Source of the DNA: Microbulbifer thermotolerans
GTDB lineage: Bacteria > Pseudomonadota > Gammaproteobacteria > Pseudomonadales > Cellvibrionaceae
Length of the DNA stretch: 64,000 bases
Assembly: GCF_900112305.1 (NCBI RefSeq)
Contig: NZ_FOKT01000003.1
Span: 186,001 to 250,000 of the forward strand
Direction: 5' to 3'
The notes beneath the pieces were generated by a model. That model did no database searches and had not been told where the DNA came from. It saw only the letters and a list, made by a program, of their open reading frames with translations. Both the position numbers and the translations under genes were made by a program. This document shows, one piece after another, positions 8,626 through 16,558 of this stretch. Within the stretch, counting starts at the first letter, position 1; the number at the start of each line of letters is the position of its first letter.

Positions 8626-10209
8626 GTGCCCGTTTCCCATCTGGCCGCACTGGCACACCCGCAGACGCTGCAATTGCTCAAGGGCATTCGCCGCGGTATT
8701 GAAAAGGAAAGTCTGAGGGTCTCCCCGGACGGCGACCTGGCGCGCACCCCCCACGGCGCGGCGCTCGGATCGGCCCTGACCCACGACTGCATCACCACGG
8801 ATTTTTCCGAGGCACTGCTGGAATTTATTACACCCCCGGTGGCCACGCCGGAGGAAGCGCTGCAGATTCTCGACCAAATCCACCGCTATACCTACAGCCA
8901 GATCGGCGACGAGCGCCTCTGGGTCAATTCCATGCCCTGCCGCATCGGCGCCAGCGAGGAGATCCCGGTGGCCCGCTACGGGCGCTCCCACAGCGGTACC
9001 ATGAAGACCGTCTACCGCCTGGGCCTGGGATTGCGTTACGGGCGCGCCATGCAGACCATCGCCGGTATTCACTACAACTTTTCCCTGCCCGATACACTCT
9101 GGCAATGGCTGCACGAACACGAAGGCAGCAGCGAGGAACTGGGCGACTTCAAGACCCGCCGCTACTTCGACCTGATCCGCAACTTCCGCCGCCACTACTG
9201 GCTGCTGATCTACCTGTTTGGCGCCGCTCCCGCAGTGTGCGCATCTTTCGTCGAGGACCGCAGTCACAACCTGGAAGTATTCGACGCAAGCGGCCACACT
9301 CTATTCGCCCCCCACGCCACTTCCCTGCGTATGGGCGACCTGGGCTACAACAGCGAGGCGCAGCAATCGCTGATCGTCTGCTACAACGATCTGCCCAGCT
9401 ATCTTTCCACCCTCTGCGCCGCCATCAGCCAGCCCTACGGTCCCTACCACGCTCTGGGAGTCAAGGACGCCGAAGGCAACTATCAGCAGCTGTCCACCGG
9501 ACTGCTGCAAATTGAAAATGAGTTTTACTCCCCAATCCGCCCGAAGAATCCGGCCAGAATGGGCGAGACGGCACTGTCGGCACTGGATAACCGCGGTGTG
9601 GAGTACATCGAGGTGCGCTGCCTCGATCTCAATCCCTTCGCGCCACTGGGTATAGATGCGCCGCAGATGCGTTTCCTCGACAGCTTCCTCCTGCACTGCC
9701 TGCTCACTGAGAGTCCCAAGACTGACGAGGCCGACTATCGCGCCACCCAGGAGAACCAGGTGCGCATCGTCTATCGCGGCCGCGACCCGGAGTTACATCT
9801 GATCCACAACGGCGGCGAACGCAAACTGACAGACTGGGCCGCGTGCCTGCTGGATGAAATCGCCCCCATCGCCACACTGCTCGACAACGCCTGGCAGGGC
9901 GACAGCTACCAGCGCGCCCTGGAATCCCAGCGGGCCAAGGTCAGCGGCGCCGCACCGACCCCGGCAGCCCACATGCTGGCGGAAATGCGCAGCCGCGGAC
10001 AAAGCTTCTTCCAGTGGGCCTCAGAAAAAGCGGAACAACACCGCCGCTATTTTGTCGAACGCCCTCTGGACGCGGACACCGAGCGCCACTTTGCCGAGCT
10101 GGCCGAAGCGTCATTGCAAAAACAGAAGCAAATTGAAGCCGCTGACCAGGGAACCTTCGAAGATTTTCTCGGCCACTACTATGCGCAGTACGTTTTCTGC
10201 CAACAGTAA
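8626..10209 (+). CDS. gshA: Glutamate-cysteine ligase (GshA)
   Basis: A 527-residue enzyme joining glutamate to cysteine with ATP, the first and limiting step of glutathione synthesis. The proteobacterial GshA signatures are present: GIRRGIEKESLRVSPDG near the N-terminus, HDCITTDFSEALLEFITPP, and YGRAMQTIAGIHYNFSLP. The length is near the E. coli protein (518). The start is a GTG with CGAGGAG six bases upstream. The acpH gene follows after 39 bases in the same direction. Confidence 0.96.
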   Translation: MPVSHLAALAHPQTLQLLKGIRRGIEKESLRVSPDGDLARTPHGAALGSALTHDCITTDFSEALLEFITPPVATPEEALQILDQIHRYTYSQIGDERLWVNSMPCRIGASEEIPVARYGRSHSGTMKTVYRLGLGLRYGRAMQTIAGIHYNFSLPDTLWQWLHEHEGSSEELGDFKTRRYFDLIRNFRRHYWLLIYLFGAAPAVCASFVEDRSHNLEVFDASGHTLFAPHATSLRMGDLGYNSEAQQSLIVCYNDLPSYLSTLCAAISQPYGPYHALGVKDAEGNYQQLSTGLLQIENEFYSPIRPKNPARMGETALSALDNRGVEYIEVRCLDLNPFAPLGIDAPQMRFLDSFLLHCLLTESPKTDEADYRATQENQVRIVYRGRDPELHLIHNGGERKLTDWAACLLDEIAPIATLLDNAWQGDSYQRALESQRAKVSGAAPTPAAHMLAEMRSRGQSFFQWASEKAEQHRRYFVERPLDADTERHFAELAEASLQKQKQIEAADQGTFEDFLGHYYAQYVFCQQ

Positions 10210-10248
10210 TACCGCTGTTTGGATGCCGGTATAAGACCCGGGGGTGTC

Positions 10249-10845
10249 GTGAACTATCTAGCCCACCTATTGCTGTCCGGCCCCGATCCGGACTGGCGCC
10301 TCGGCGGGCTGCTGGGGGACTTCGTCAAAGGCCCGCTCGAGGGTGGATTGCCCACGGCGGTGGAAGCCGGTATCCGCTTGCACCGCCGCATCGACGCCAT
10401 CACTGACGACCACCCCGCCTACCGGGACGCCCGCAGCCACTTCGACAGCCGCTGGCGCCGCTACGCGGGTATCGTTTTGGATATCTGGTTCGATCACTTA
10501 CTCAGCAGCCAGTGGCAACGCTGGCACCCGCAGCCGCTGGAAGACTTTTGTAATCAATGCTGGCGGGACTTTCACCTGCGCAACCGGTATATTCCGCCCC
10601 GCGCCCGCACATTTATCCGCCGCGCGGAAGAGGTCAACCTGTTCCAGAGCTATCGCGACGGGGGCGCTATTGCGCACACGCTCGAACATGTCGGGCGGCG
10701 GCTGCGCCGACCAATGCCGCTGCAGCAGGCACTGCCCGAACAAAAAGCGACACGGGATGCGCTGCAGAAAAACTTTGACAAACTGTTTGCCGATTTAACT
10801 CGCGAAGCCGCCCGGTTTCGACAGTGCTATCCAGCGAATAAATAA
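10249..10845 (+). CDS. acpH: Acyl carrier protein phosphodiesterase (AcpH)
   Basis: A 198-residue protein of the AcpH (DUF479) family, which removes the phosphopantetheine arm from acyl carrier protein. It begins VNYLAHLLLSGPDPDWRLGG followed by LGDFVKGP, with the family HD-like histidines and aspartates in LHRRIDAITDDHP and IVLDIWFDHLLS. I chose the GTG at 10249, which aligns with the usual MNFLAHL start; the ATG at 10219 would add ten unlikely residues. It is followed 20 bases later by dsbB. Confidence 0.88.
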   Translation: MNYLAHLLLSGPDPDWRLGGLLGDFVKGPLEGGLPTAVEAGIRLHRRIDAITDDHPAYRDARSHFDSRWRRYAGIVLDIWFDHLLSSQWQRWHPQPLEDFCNQCWRDFHLRNRYIPPRARTFIRRAEEVNLFQSYRDGGAIAHTLEHVGRRLRRPMPLQQALPEQKATRDALQKNFDKLFADLTREAARFRQCYPANK

Positions 10846-10865
10846 GTAGCAGGATCCGATAAACC

Positions 10866-11357
10866 ATGAGCCTACCCAACCCACGTATCACCTTTTTTCT
10901 GATGTTTCTCGCCGTCGTCTTCCTATTGTCCGCGGCCTTCTACCTGGAATACGTGCGCGGACTGGAACCCTGCCCCCTGTGTATCACTCAGCGGGTAATG
11001 CTGCTGGGAGTCGGGTTGGTGTCTCTGATTGCCTGTCTGCACAACCCCGCCACCATCGGCCGCCGCTTCTACGGCCTGCTGGTATCCCTGTGGGCGATGG
11101 GTGGCCTGTATTTTTCCGGGCGCCAGATTTGGCTGCAAAATCTGCCGGAAGACCAGGTGCCGGCCTGTGGTCCCGGTATCAGCTACATGCTGGATGCCTT
11201 TCCCGTATCCGATGTGATCAGAACACTGCTCACTGGCGACGGCAACTGCGCGGAAGTCCAGTGGACTCTAATGGGGCTCAGCATCCCAGGCTGGGCGGCG
11301 GTCGGCTTCGCCGGGCTGATCCTTTTTGGCGGCTGGCAAGCGTTTCGCAAGCACTAA
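10866..11357 (+). CDS. dsbB: DsbB, disulfide bond formation protein
   Basis: A 163-residue inner-membrane protein that reoxidises DsbA and passes electrons to quinone. Four membrane segments are seen. The first periplasmic pair is Cys36-Cys39 in EPCPLCITQR, and the second pair is Cys101 and Cys128 on the second periplasmic loop. In Pseudomonas a dsbB-type gene (dsbH) lies next to algQ; here only the cidA/lrgB pair and a repeat separate this gene from the AlgQ homologue. Confidence 0.93.
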   Translation: MSLPNPRITFFLMFLAVVFLLSAAFYLEYVRGLEPCPLCITQRVMLLGVGLVSLIACLHNPATIGRRFYGLLVSLWAMGGLYFSGRQIWLQNLPEDQVPACGPGISYMLDAFPVSDVIRTLLTGDGNCAEVQWTLMGLSIPGWAAVGFAGLILFGGWQAFRKH

Positions 11358-11402
11358 GGTGTTCCGGGCACCCGGTGTCCGGATCTATAGACGCTTTGTC
11401 AC

Positions 11403-11801
11403 ATGGATTCTTTTCGCGGTCCGCTCCAATCCCTGATGCAATGGCTCGGTGGCGCAGCAGTTCTGCTGATCTGCGATTTCGCCGGCCGCCAGATCAGCCA
11501 GGTGCTCACCCTGCCGGTGCCCGGCTCCGTGGTAGGCATGCTGGTGTTGCTGCTCGGACTGATGCTCTACGGCCGGGTACCGCGGGGGCTGGCAGTGGTC
11601 AGCGGGCAGTTGCTGCGCCTGCTGGCACTGCTGTTCCTGCCCGCCGCCGTGGGGGTCTTTTACCTAGAGGGGTTGTCGGTTAACGACTGGCTGGCACTGC
11701 TCGCGGCCCTTGTTATCGGCACCCTGATCAGTCTGGTGCTCTGCGCGCTGCTCATGCAAAAGCTGCTCGGCAAAGGTGACGGGGATTCCGCCGATGACTG
11801 A
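11403..11801 (+). CDS. CidA/LrgA family membrane protein
   Basis: A 132-residue small membrane protein of the CidA/LrgA (holin-like) family, with four hydrophobic segments and the motifs LPVPGSVVGMLVLLLGLM and LLFLPAAVGV. It overlaps the next gene by eight bases (ATGACTGA), so the two form a translationally coupled pair. Family members are associated with murein hydrolase export, cell lysis or pyruvate uptake in different bacteria; which applies here cannot be told. Confidence 0.88.
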   Translation: MDSFRGPLQSLMQWLGGAAVLLICDFAGRQISQVLTLPVPGSVVGMLVLLLGLMLYGRVPRGLAVVSGQLLRLLALLFLPAAVGVFYLEGLSVNDWLALLAALVIGTLISLVLCALLMQKLLGKGDGDSADD

Positions 11802-12480
11802 CTTTCTACTCAGCCCCCTCTTCGCAATGCCCTTAAACCTCTGCGCCTTCCTGCTCGGCCTCGCTCTATACCGCCGCACCAACACGGCGCTATTGCACCC
11901 GATTGTCGGCGCCGGACTAATGGTAGCCGCAGTCTTGTGGAGTCTGGATATTCCCTATGATGCTTACCGTGAAGCGAGCGGTGTTCTATACGTATTGCTG
12001 GGGCCTGCGGTAGTGGCGCTGGCGGTGCCGGTAAAACAAAACCTGACCGTTGTCCGGCAGGCCGGCTGGCCTCTTGCGGTCACCATTGCGGTGGGCGCGC
12101 TGCTGGCTCCGATAACCGCCATGGGAATTGCCCTGATACTCGGTGCCACACAGACAGTACTCATGGCGCTCACCGGTAAGTCCATCACCACACCGATCGC
12201 CATGGCCCTGGCGGAAAAAATCCATACCGCCCAGAGCCTCGCCGCAGGCATCGCGGTGTTTACGGGGGTGGTGGGCGCAGTGGCCGGACCGCCTCTGCTA
12301 AACCGACTCAATATTCGCGATCATCGCGTCATTGGTATCGCTCTGGGTGTCAACGCCCACGCGGTCGGCACCGCCCGCGCGCTGGAAATCAGCGCACTCT
12401 GTGGAGCCTTTGCCGCCCTTGCCATGGGCCTCTGCGGGGCTCTGACCGCCATGGTACTGCCACTGCTGCTGTCTTCCTGA
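11794..12480 (+). CDS. LrgB family membrane protein
   Basis: A 228-residue polytopic membrane protein of the LrgB/CidB family, partner of the preceding CidA/LrgA protein. Motifs include NPLxAFxxGLALYRRTNTALLHP-like N-terminus, VALAVPVKQNL, KSITTPIAMALAE and GVNAHAVGTARALE. The ATG sits inside the last codons of the upstream gene. An earlier in-frame ATG at 11776 lies within the upstream coding sequence and is less likely. Confidence 0.9.
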   Translation: MTDFLLSPLFAMPLNLCAFLLGLALYRRTNTALLHPIVGAGLMVAAVLWSLDIPYDAYREASGVLYVLLGPAVVALAVPVKQNLTVVRQAGWPLAVTIAVGALLAPITAMGIALILGATQTVLMALTGKSITTPIAMALAEKIHTAQSLAAGIAVFTGVVGAVAGPPLLNRLNIRDHRVIGIALGVNAHAVGTARALEISALCGAFAALAMGLCGALTAMVLPLLLSS

Positions 12481-12658
12481 CTGCCGCTTACGCGCAGCGA
12501 CCTCGATTTTCAAAGGCATCCTGCATGCGCATTTCAATCCTTTAGCCATTTCTCTCACTGCCGATTTGGCGCGCATTGCGCCTCCAATCTTGCCGCAGGC
12601 GGGTGAATCTCCTATCTTGCCAAAGAGGCGTAAATTGCCTGTGAGCACAGAAAGCCTG

Positions 12659-12843
12659 AGGACCTTTGATTCACTCGCTCCCGGGGTCTAATTGCCCCGC
12701 CCCAGGATGGGAAACCCGGGTGATGGAATGCACATCTCGAAGCGCCGGATAAAGGGAAGTACCCACGCGCTTTTTCAGTGTCCATCCCATTGCCTGAGTG
12801 CCGGAAACCCATCACGGGGTTTAAGTGAACTAATCAGTTCCCC
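12659..12843. repeat. Degenerate copy of the palindromic repeat element
   Basis: Left end AGGACCTTTGATTCACTCGC and right end AACTAATCAGTTCC are decayed forms of the 20-bp ends of the element at 29188-29400. The interior carries GGGAAGTACCCACGCG and CCATCCCATTGCCTGAGTGC, matching the reverse complement of the left arm of that element. It fills most of the 406-base gap between lrgB and the rsd/algQ gene; the remaining bases up to 12886 show no gene. Confidence 0.7.
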
Positions 12844-12886
12844 GGGTTTCATTAACGCAGTAACAGTAACAACAGGAAGCTTGGAG

Positions 12887-13354
12887 ATGTTGGAAAATTG
12901 CAAATCAGCGCGGGAGCGTTGGGGTGGTGTGAGCGAGATTATTGATCGCTGGTTGCAGTCACGTCAGTCATTGCTGGTGCGCTTTTGCGGGCTGTCGGAG
13001 AAAAAGGATTTTACCGAGGGCGACAGGGAAGTAGAGGACAGTGTGCGCCATCTCTGCCAGCTGTTGGTGGACTACGTATCCGCGGGTCATTTCGAAGTCT
13101 ACGAACAGCTGATCCGGGAGGGGCAGGCGTTTGGAGACAAACAGGGATTGGAGCAGGCGCGGCAGCTCTACAAGGAAATTGACCAGACCACTGACATCGC
13201 CGTGGATTTCAATGATAAGTATCAAGAGACTGACGATTTATCCAGCCTGGTGGAAGACTTGTCACAACTCGGTGAGGCATTGGAGCTCCGCTTCAGCTCC
13301 GAAGACCAGATGATTGCACTGTTGCATACAGCGCACAAAAACCAGCTGGCCTGA
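12887..13354 (+). CDS. rsd: Rsd/AlgQ family anti-sigma-70 regulator
   Basis: A 155-residue cytoplasmic helical protein starting MLENCKSARERWGGVSEIID, typical of Rsd and of Pseudomonas AlgQ. The family binds region 4 of the main sigma factor and shifts RNA polymerase towards alternative sigma factors in slow growth. I start at the ATG at 12887; the longer frame from 12692 runs through the upstream repeat element. It converges with the FKBP gene and the two share a strong terminator. Order with FKBP and algP matches the Pseudomonas algQ locus. Confidence 0.92.
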   Translation: MLENCKSARERWGGVSEIIDRWLQSRQSLLVRFCGLSEKKDFTEGDREVEDSVRHLCQLLVDYVSAGHFEVYEQLIREGQAFGDKQGLEQARQLYKEIDQTTDIAVDFNDKYQETDDLSSLVEDLSQLGEALELRFSSEDQMIALLHTAHKNQLA

Positions 13355-13413
13355 GAGGGATAAAACACAAAACCAGCCAAGCCATCTGGTTTAATTCCAG
13401 CACAGACACAATC

Positions 13414-13446
13414 AGAAAGGGCGATCCGAGGATCGCCCTTTCTTTT
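13414..13446. terminator. Bidirectional terminator between rsd and FKBP genes
   Basis: AGAAAGGGCGATCC (13414-13427) pairs perfectly with GGATCGCCCTTTCT (13430-13443), followed by TTT on the plus strand and preceded by A-rich sequence for the minus strand. It can end both converging transcripts. Confidence 0.92.
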
Positions 13447-13464
13447 ACAGCCTTGCGCTAACAG

Positions 13465-14235
13465 TTATTCCTGTTCCGCCGCTTTCTCTTCGCCGCTGTC
13501 TTGTTTCACATTGGCTTTGTGCAGCTCAACCTCGAATATCAGCGTCGCGTTGGGGCCGATCAGGCCGCCGGCGCCACCCGGGCCATAGGCCAGGTCGGAG
13601 GGAATATAGAGTTCCCACTTGGCGCCTTCTTTCATCAGTTGCAGCGCCTCAGTCCACCCCTTGATCACACCGTTAACCGGGAACTGCACCGGTTCACCGC
13701 GGGCATAGGAACTGTCAAACTCGGTACCGTCTATCAGAGTCCCTTTGTAGTCCACCTCTACAACACTATCCAGAGCCGGAGTATCGCCGCTGCCTTCGGT
13801 AATAACCTTGTACTGCAGTCCAGAATCAGTAGTGATCACGCCTTCTTTCTTGGCGTTTTCCTCGAGGAAAGCCTTACCCTCGGCGAGGTTCTTCTCTGCC
13901 TGCGCCTTGAACTCGGCTTCCTGCTTAGCCAGCATTTCCTGCTGTTTTGCTTGCATCTTCTCCTGGAATACTGCGACTACCTGCTGCTTGTCTTCGTCGG
14001 ACAGGCGGGATTCGCGGCCCTTGGCCACATCGTCGAGCGCCATTAACACGACTTGCGGATCCAGCGTTACATCCTGGGATTCCAGGCGCTTGGCCATGTC
14101 CTCGGCGATGATGTAGCTGACCTTTTTCTCCTGGGTGTCCAGGGCGACCTCGGCGGCCTGCTTGGGTTCCTGTTTGTTACAGCCGGCCAGTGCGAGGCCC
14201 AGGGCAACTGCTGCAGCCAAAGGATATTTGTTCAT
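13465..14235 (-). CDS. FKBP-type peptidyl-prolyl isomerase lipoprotein
   Basis: A 256-residue periplasmic foldase of the FkpA/Mip kind. It starts [23 protein letters not shown] is a lipobox, so Cys19 is probably acylated and membrane-anchored. An alpha-helical Glu/Lys/Gln-rich dimerisation region spans about residues 35-145, and the FKBP domain follows ([60 protein letters not shown]). I start at 14235 rather than 14325 because only the later ATG yields a signal peptide. It corresponds to the FKBP gene between algQ and algP in Pseudomonas. Confidence 0.93.
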   Translation of the reverse strand: MNKYPLAAAVALGLALAGCNKQEPKQAAEVALDTQEKKVSYIIAEDMAKRLESQDVTLDPQVVLMALDDVAKGRESRLSDEDKQQVVAVFQEKMQAKQQEMLAKQEAEFKAQAEKNLAEGKAFLEENAKKEGVITTDSGLQYKVITEGSGDTPALDSVVEVDYKGTLIDGTEFDSSYARGEPVQFPVNGVIKGWTEALQLMKEGAKWELYIPSDLAYGPGGAGGLIGPNATLIFEVELHKANVKQDSGEEKAAEQE

Positions 14236-14700
14236 GAGAGTTGTCTCTTTGTCCATTTTTGCATTTGTGATTCGCGCGCGGCTTGCGGGGCAGAGCCTCA
14301 TTAAACCAAGCGGCTTCTCACGCAACCCCGGCCCCTGCTGCCCGCCGGGCCCTATGCATATCGCCAGCGCCCAGCAAGTCTAACCTATGGCAAGCCGCGG
14401 TGCATACCGACGCAATTCACATATCCGAGGCATCGTCGCTCCCCGATAGTTCCCCATCGAGTTGGCAAAAGTAACCAATACTCCGTTTTTTTCCGCGGCT
14501 GCGGCATACATTTTTCAAAAAAAGAGCGCTATTATCGACCTTCCACCGGTTGTTGCCGCGGATGCTCTCCAGTGGTCCGCCGCACCCGCGGCAACCGATC
14601 GATGCATTAGTCTGTGATAGCGGTGCCGACCGCACTAACCGCCGGGCGGGTGCACTGCCCGAGTGCACCGAATCGATAATAAACCTCAGGATATTTACTC
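14236..14700. other. Divergent intergenic region with leader hairpin before algP
   Basis: No gene is supported. A 10-bp perfect inverted repeat (GTTGCCGCGG at 14552-14561, CCGCGGCAAC at 14586-14595) with a 24-base loop lies about 105 bases upstream of algP and could form a hairpin in its leader. An A/T-rich stretch at about 14505-14537 with TATTAT near its end may hold the algP promoter. Confidence 0.5.
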
Positions 14701-15621
14701 ATGGCTGCCAAACGAAAAGCTGTCAATCCGATCGCCGAGCTGGAAGCACAAATCGCCAAGCTAACCGCTCAACTGGATAAGGCCCGCGTCAAGCAGGTTA
14801 CCGATGCCGGCAAGGCCGTGCAGAAGGCCCAAAAAGCGCTGGCCGCCGCCAAAGACAAACTCTCCAAGGCGAAGGCCAAACTCGCCGACGCCCGGGCCGC
14901 GGCAAAGACGCGCAAAACCGCGGCGGCCCAAAAACGCATCGACACCGCCAAGGCGAAAGTTGACACATTGGCCGACCAGCTGGAACAGGCGAAGGCCGCT
15001 CTGGCTGACGCCAAGCTGGCGGAAGCGAGTGCCAAACAGGAACTGAGTGCGGCCAACGCCGTGGCCAAGGCAGCGGCCAAGGTGGAAAAAGCCCTCGCGG
15101 GTGGCGCGACCAAACGCAAGGCGCGAGCGAAGACACCCGCCAAAAAGAAAGCGGCCACTAAAACCACAGCCAAAGCCGCGACCGGCGAGACCAAGAAAGC
15201 GGACAACGCGAAAACTCCAGCCAAAAAAGCGGCCACCAAAACCACAACCAAGAAAGCCGCGGGCGGCACAACCAAGAAAGCCGCAGCCAAAAAAGCCCCC
15301 GCAAAAAGGGCGGTAACCAGGAAAACCGCCACCGCGAAGACAGCGACGGCGACAACTGCCAAGCCGGAAGAAGTGAAAACCACAGCACCTGTGGAAAAGA
15401 AAACGGTGGAAAAAAAGGCTGCAGAGGAAAAACCGACTACAGCAGAGCCTGTCGAGAAAAAAGTGGAAACCGCGCCTGTTCTGGACACGCCACAGGAGAG
15501 CCGCCCCCTCGACGCCACCACACAGGTAGACAGCAAGCCGGCCGAAACACCTGCGCCGAGCATCACGCCGGTCACACCGGTCAACAGTCTCTTTAGTCCC
15601 GAGCGCTACGGCGACGAGTAA
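14701..15621 (+). CDS. algP: AlgP, histone H1-like Lys/Ala-rich protein
   Basis: A 306-residue low-complexity basic protein. Residues 1-135 form a predicted coiled coil with Ala/Lys heptads (AELEAQIAKLTAQLDKARVK, AKAKVDTLADQLEQAKAALA). Residues 140-225 are KxxAKKxA-type repeats (KKAATKTTAKAA, KKAAAKKAPAKRA) like the DNA-binding tail of histone H1 and Pseudomonas AlgP. The last 80 residues turn acidic and Pro/Thr/Glu-rich, ending SLFSPERYGDE. In Pseudomonas AlgP (AlgR3) affects alginate gene expression; here a nucleoid-binding role is inferred. The FKBP and algQ neighbours support orthology. Confidence 0.9.
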   Translation: MAAKRKAVNPIAELEAQIAKLTAQLDKARVKQVTDAGKAVQKAQKALAAAKDKLSKAKAKLADARAAAKTRKTAAAQKRIDTAKAKVDTLADQLEQAKAALADAKLAEASAKQELSAANAVAKAAAKVEKALAGGATKRKARAKTPAKKKAATKTTAKAATGETKKADNAKTPAKKAATKTTTKKAAGGTTKKAAAKKAPAKRAVTRKTATAKTATATTAKPEEVKTTAPVEKKTVEKKAAEEKPTTAEPVEKKVETAPVLDTPQESRPLDATTQVDSKPAETPAPSITPVTPVNSLFSPERYGDE

Positions 15622-15650
15622 GTGCCGGTGGGAATATCGCTGGTTAATAC

Positions 15651-15780
15651 AGAATCTTCTGATTCATTCGCTTCCTGGCGGTAAAGAGGTTCGAGGCCAG
15701 ATGAGAAGCTCAGGTGATGGCAGAGACATTGCCAGTGCCCCGAACCAACCACAGTACGCAGGCGAATCAATCAGAGGTTT
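15651..15780. repeat. Degenerate copy of the palindromic repeat element
   Basis: The left end (AGAATCTTCTGATTCATTCG) and right end (GCGAATCAATCAGAGGTTT) are decayed ends of the family. The left arm continues TTCCTGGCGGTAAAGA and AGATGAGAAGCTCAGGTGAT, matching the right arm of the intact copy at 29188-29400 read in reverse. A separate solo end, CAGAGGTTCCCTAAA, follows at 15824-15838 just before the TIGR02444 gene. Confidence 0.75.
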
Positions 15781-15833
15781 CACAGCCGCAGAGCCCAACA
15801 CTTGCGTGTCTGCGCGCACAAACCAGAGGTTCC

Positions 15834-16331
15834 CTAAACGCGATTCGCCTTATAACTGTCTAACAGGCCCGCCCAGCGGGCCTGTTCTTTTTGCAGCAGA
15901 CCATATTGCTGCCCCGCCAGCTCCAGCGCCGGCCGGTCTTCCGGCCAGCGCTCCGCGTGCAGTTTCCACAGCGCCGCCAGCTGGCGCTGCTCCAGTGTTT
16001 GTTCGTAGCGCTTGCAACGCTCATAGAGTCCCAGGCTGTAAGGCCGCAACCGTCCCAGCCAGCGGCGCAACCTGCGCACACTGGCAATGATGCGCCGCCG
16101 CGGTGCCAAACTGCGATCAGCCACACGCCAAATCTCCAGTGAGAGCCGTCGGCCACCGGCAGCGGCGTAACTGGCCCAGAGCAACAGACAGACGTCCGCC
16201 CCTTTGCGGTCCTGGCAATCCAGTAAAAACTCAGCGACGCCCGCGTGGCCGTAAAAACCCAGGCTGAATTGCCACAAAGGGTTGTTCAACGCACTGCCCG
16301 GGGCCGGCGATGGAGCTGTGGATGGTGTCAC
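15834..16331 (-). CDS. TIGR02444 family protein
   Basis: A 165-residue cytoplasmic protein of the TIGR02444 (DUF2390) family, function unknown. The family pattern is visible: NPLWQFSLGFYGHAGVAEFLL, then LQD-like CQDRKGADVCLLLWASY, and WR-rich helices. The start is read as GTG at 16331. It sits between algP and an ABC-F gene, the same set of neighbours as in Pseudomonas. The 3' end runs into the solo repeat end CTAAA/TTTAG. Confidence 0.8.
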   Translation of the reverse strand: MTPSTAPSPAPGSALNNPLWQFSLGFYGHAGVAEFLLDCQDRKGADVCLLLWASYAAAGGRRLSLEIWRVADRSLAPRRRIIASVRRLRRWLGRLRPYSLGLYERCKRYEQTLEQRQLAALWKLHAERWPEDRPALELAGQQYGLLQKEQARWAGLLDSYKANRV

Positions 16332-16361
16332 GTTAGAATCCCCACATTTGTAAATGGTTGG

Positions 16362-16469
16362 AGAACCTCAGATCAATTCGCTCCCGGGTCCAAGAATACT
16401 CTGCGACCATCCAGCAGTCGGGCACCCTTAAACCGATGGAGAACTTACGCGAATTGATCAGAGCACTCC
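16362..16469. repeat. Degenerate copy of the palindromic repeat element
   Basis: AGAACCTCAGATCAATTCGC (16362-16381) and GCGAATTGATCAGAGCACTCC-like right end (16449-16469) are inverted and related to the 20-bp ends of the intact element. The interior of about 67 bases is shorter than in the intact copy. It lies between the divergent TIGR02444 and ABC-F genes. Confidence 0.7.
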
Positions 16470-16558
16470 TGCCCCCCGGTTCATATTACAGTCGGCGGAG
16501 ACCGCCGCCATCGCATGAACCATTTTTAGCACCAGCTGGCACCAAGAGGTGATTTCCC

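Noticed and set aside
15130..15330. Tandem repeats in DNA
   Set aside because: They are the coding repeats of the AlgP tail, explained by low-complexity protein and not a separate element.
14769..15584. Minus-strand frame of 271 codons opposite algP, Val/Ala/Phe-rich and membrane-like
   Set aside because: It is the complement of Lys/Ala codons of AlgP; the hydrophobic look is an artefact.
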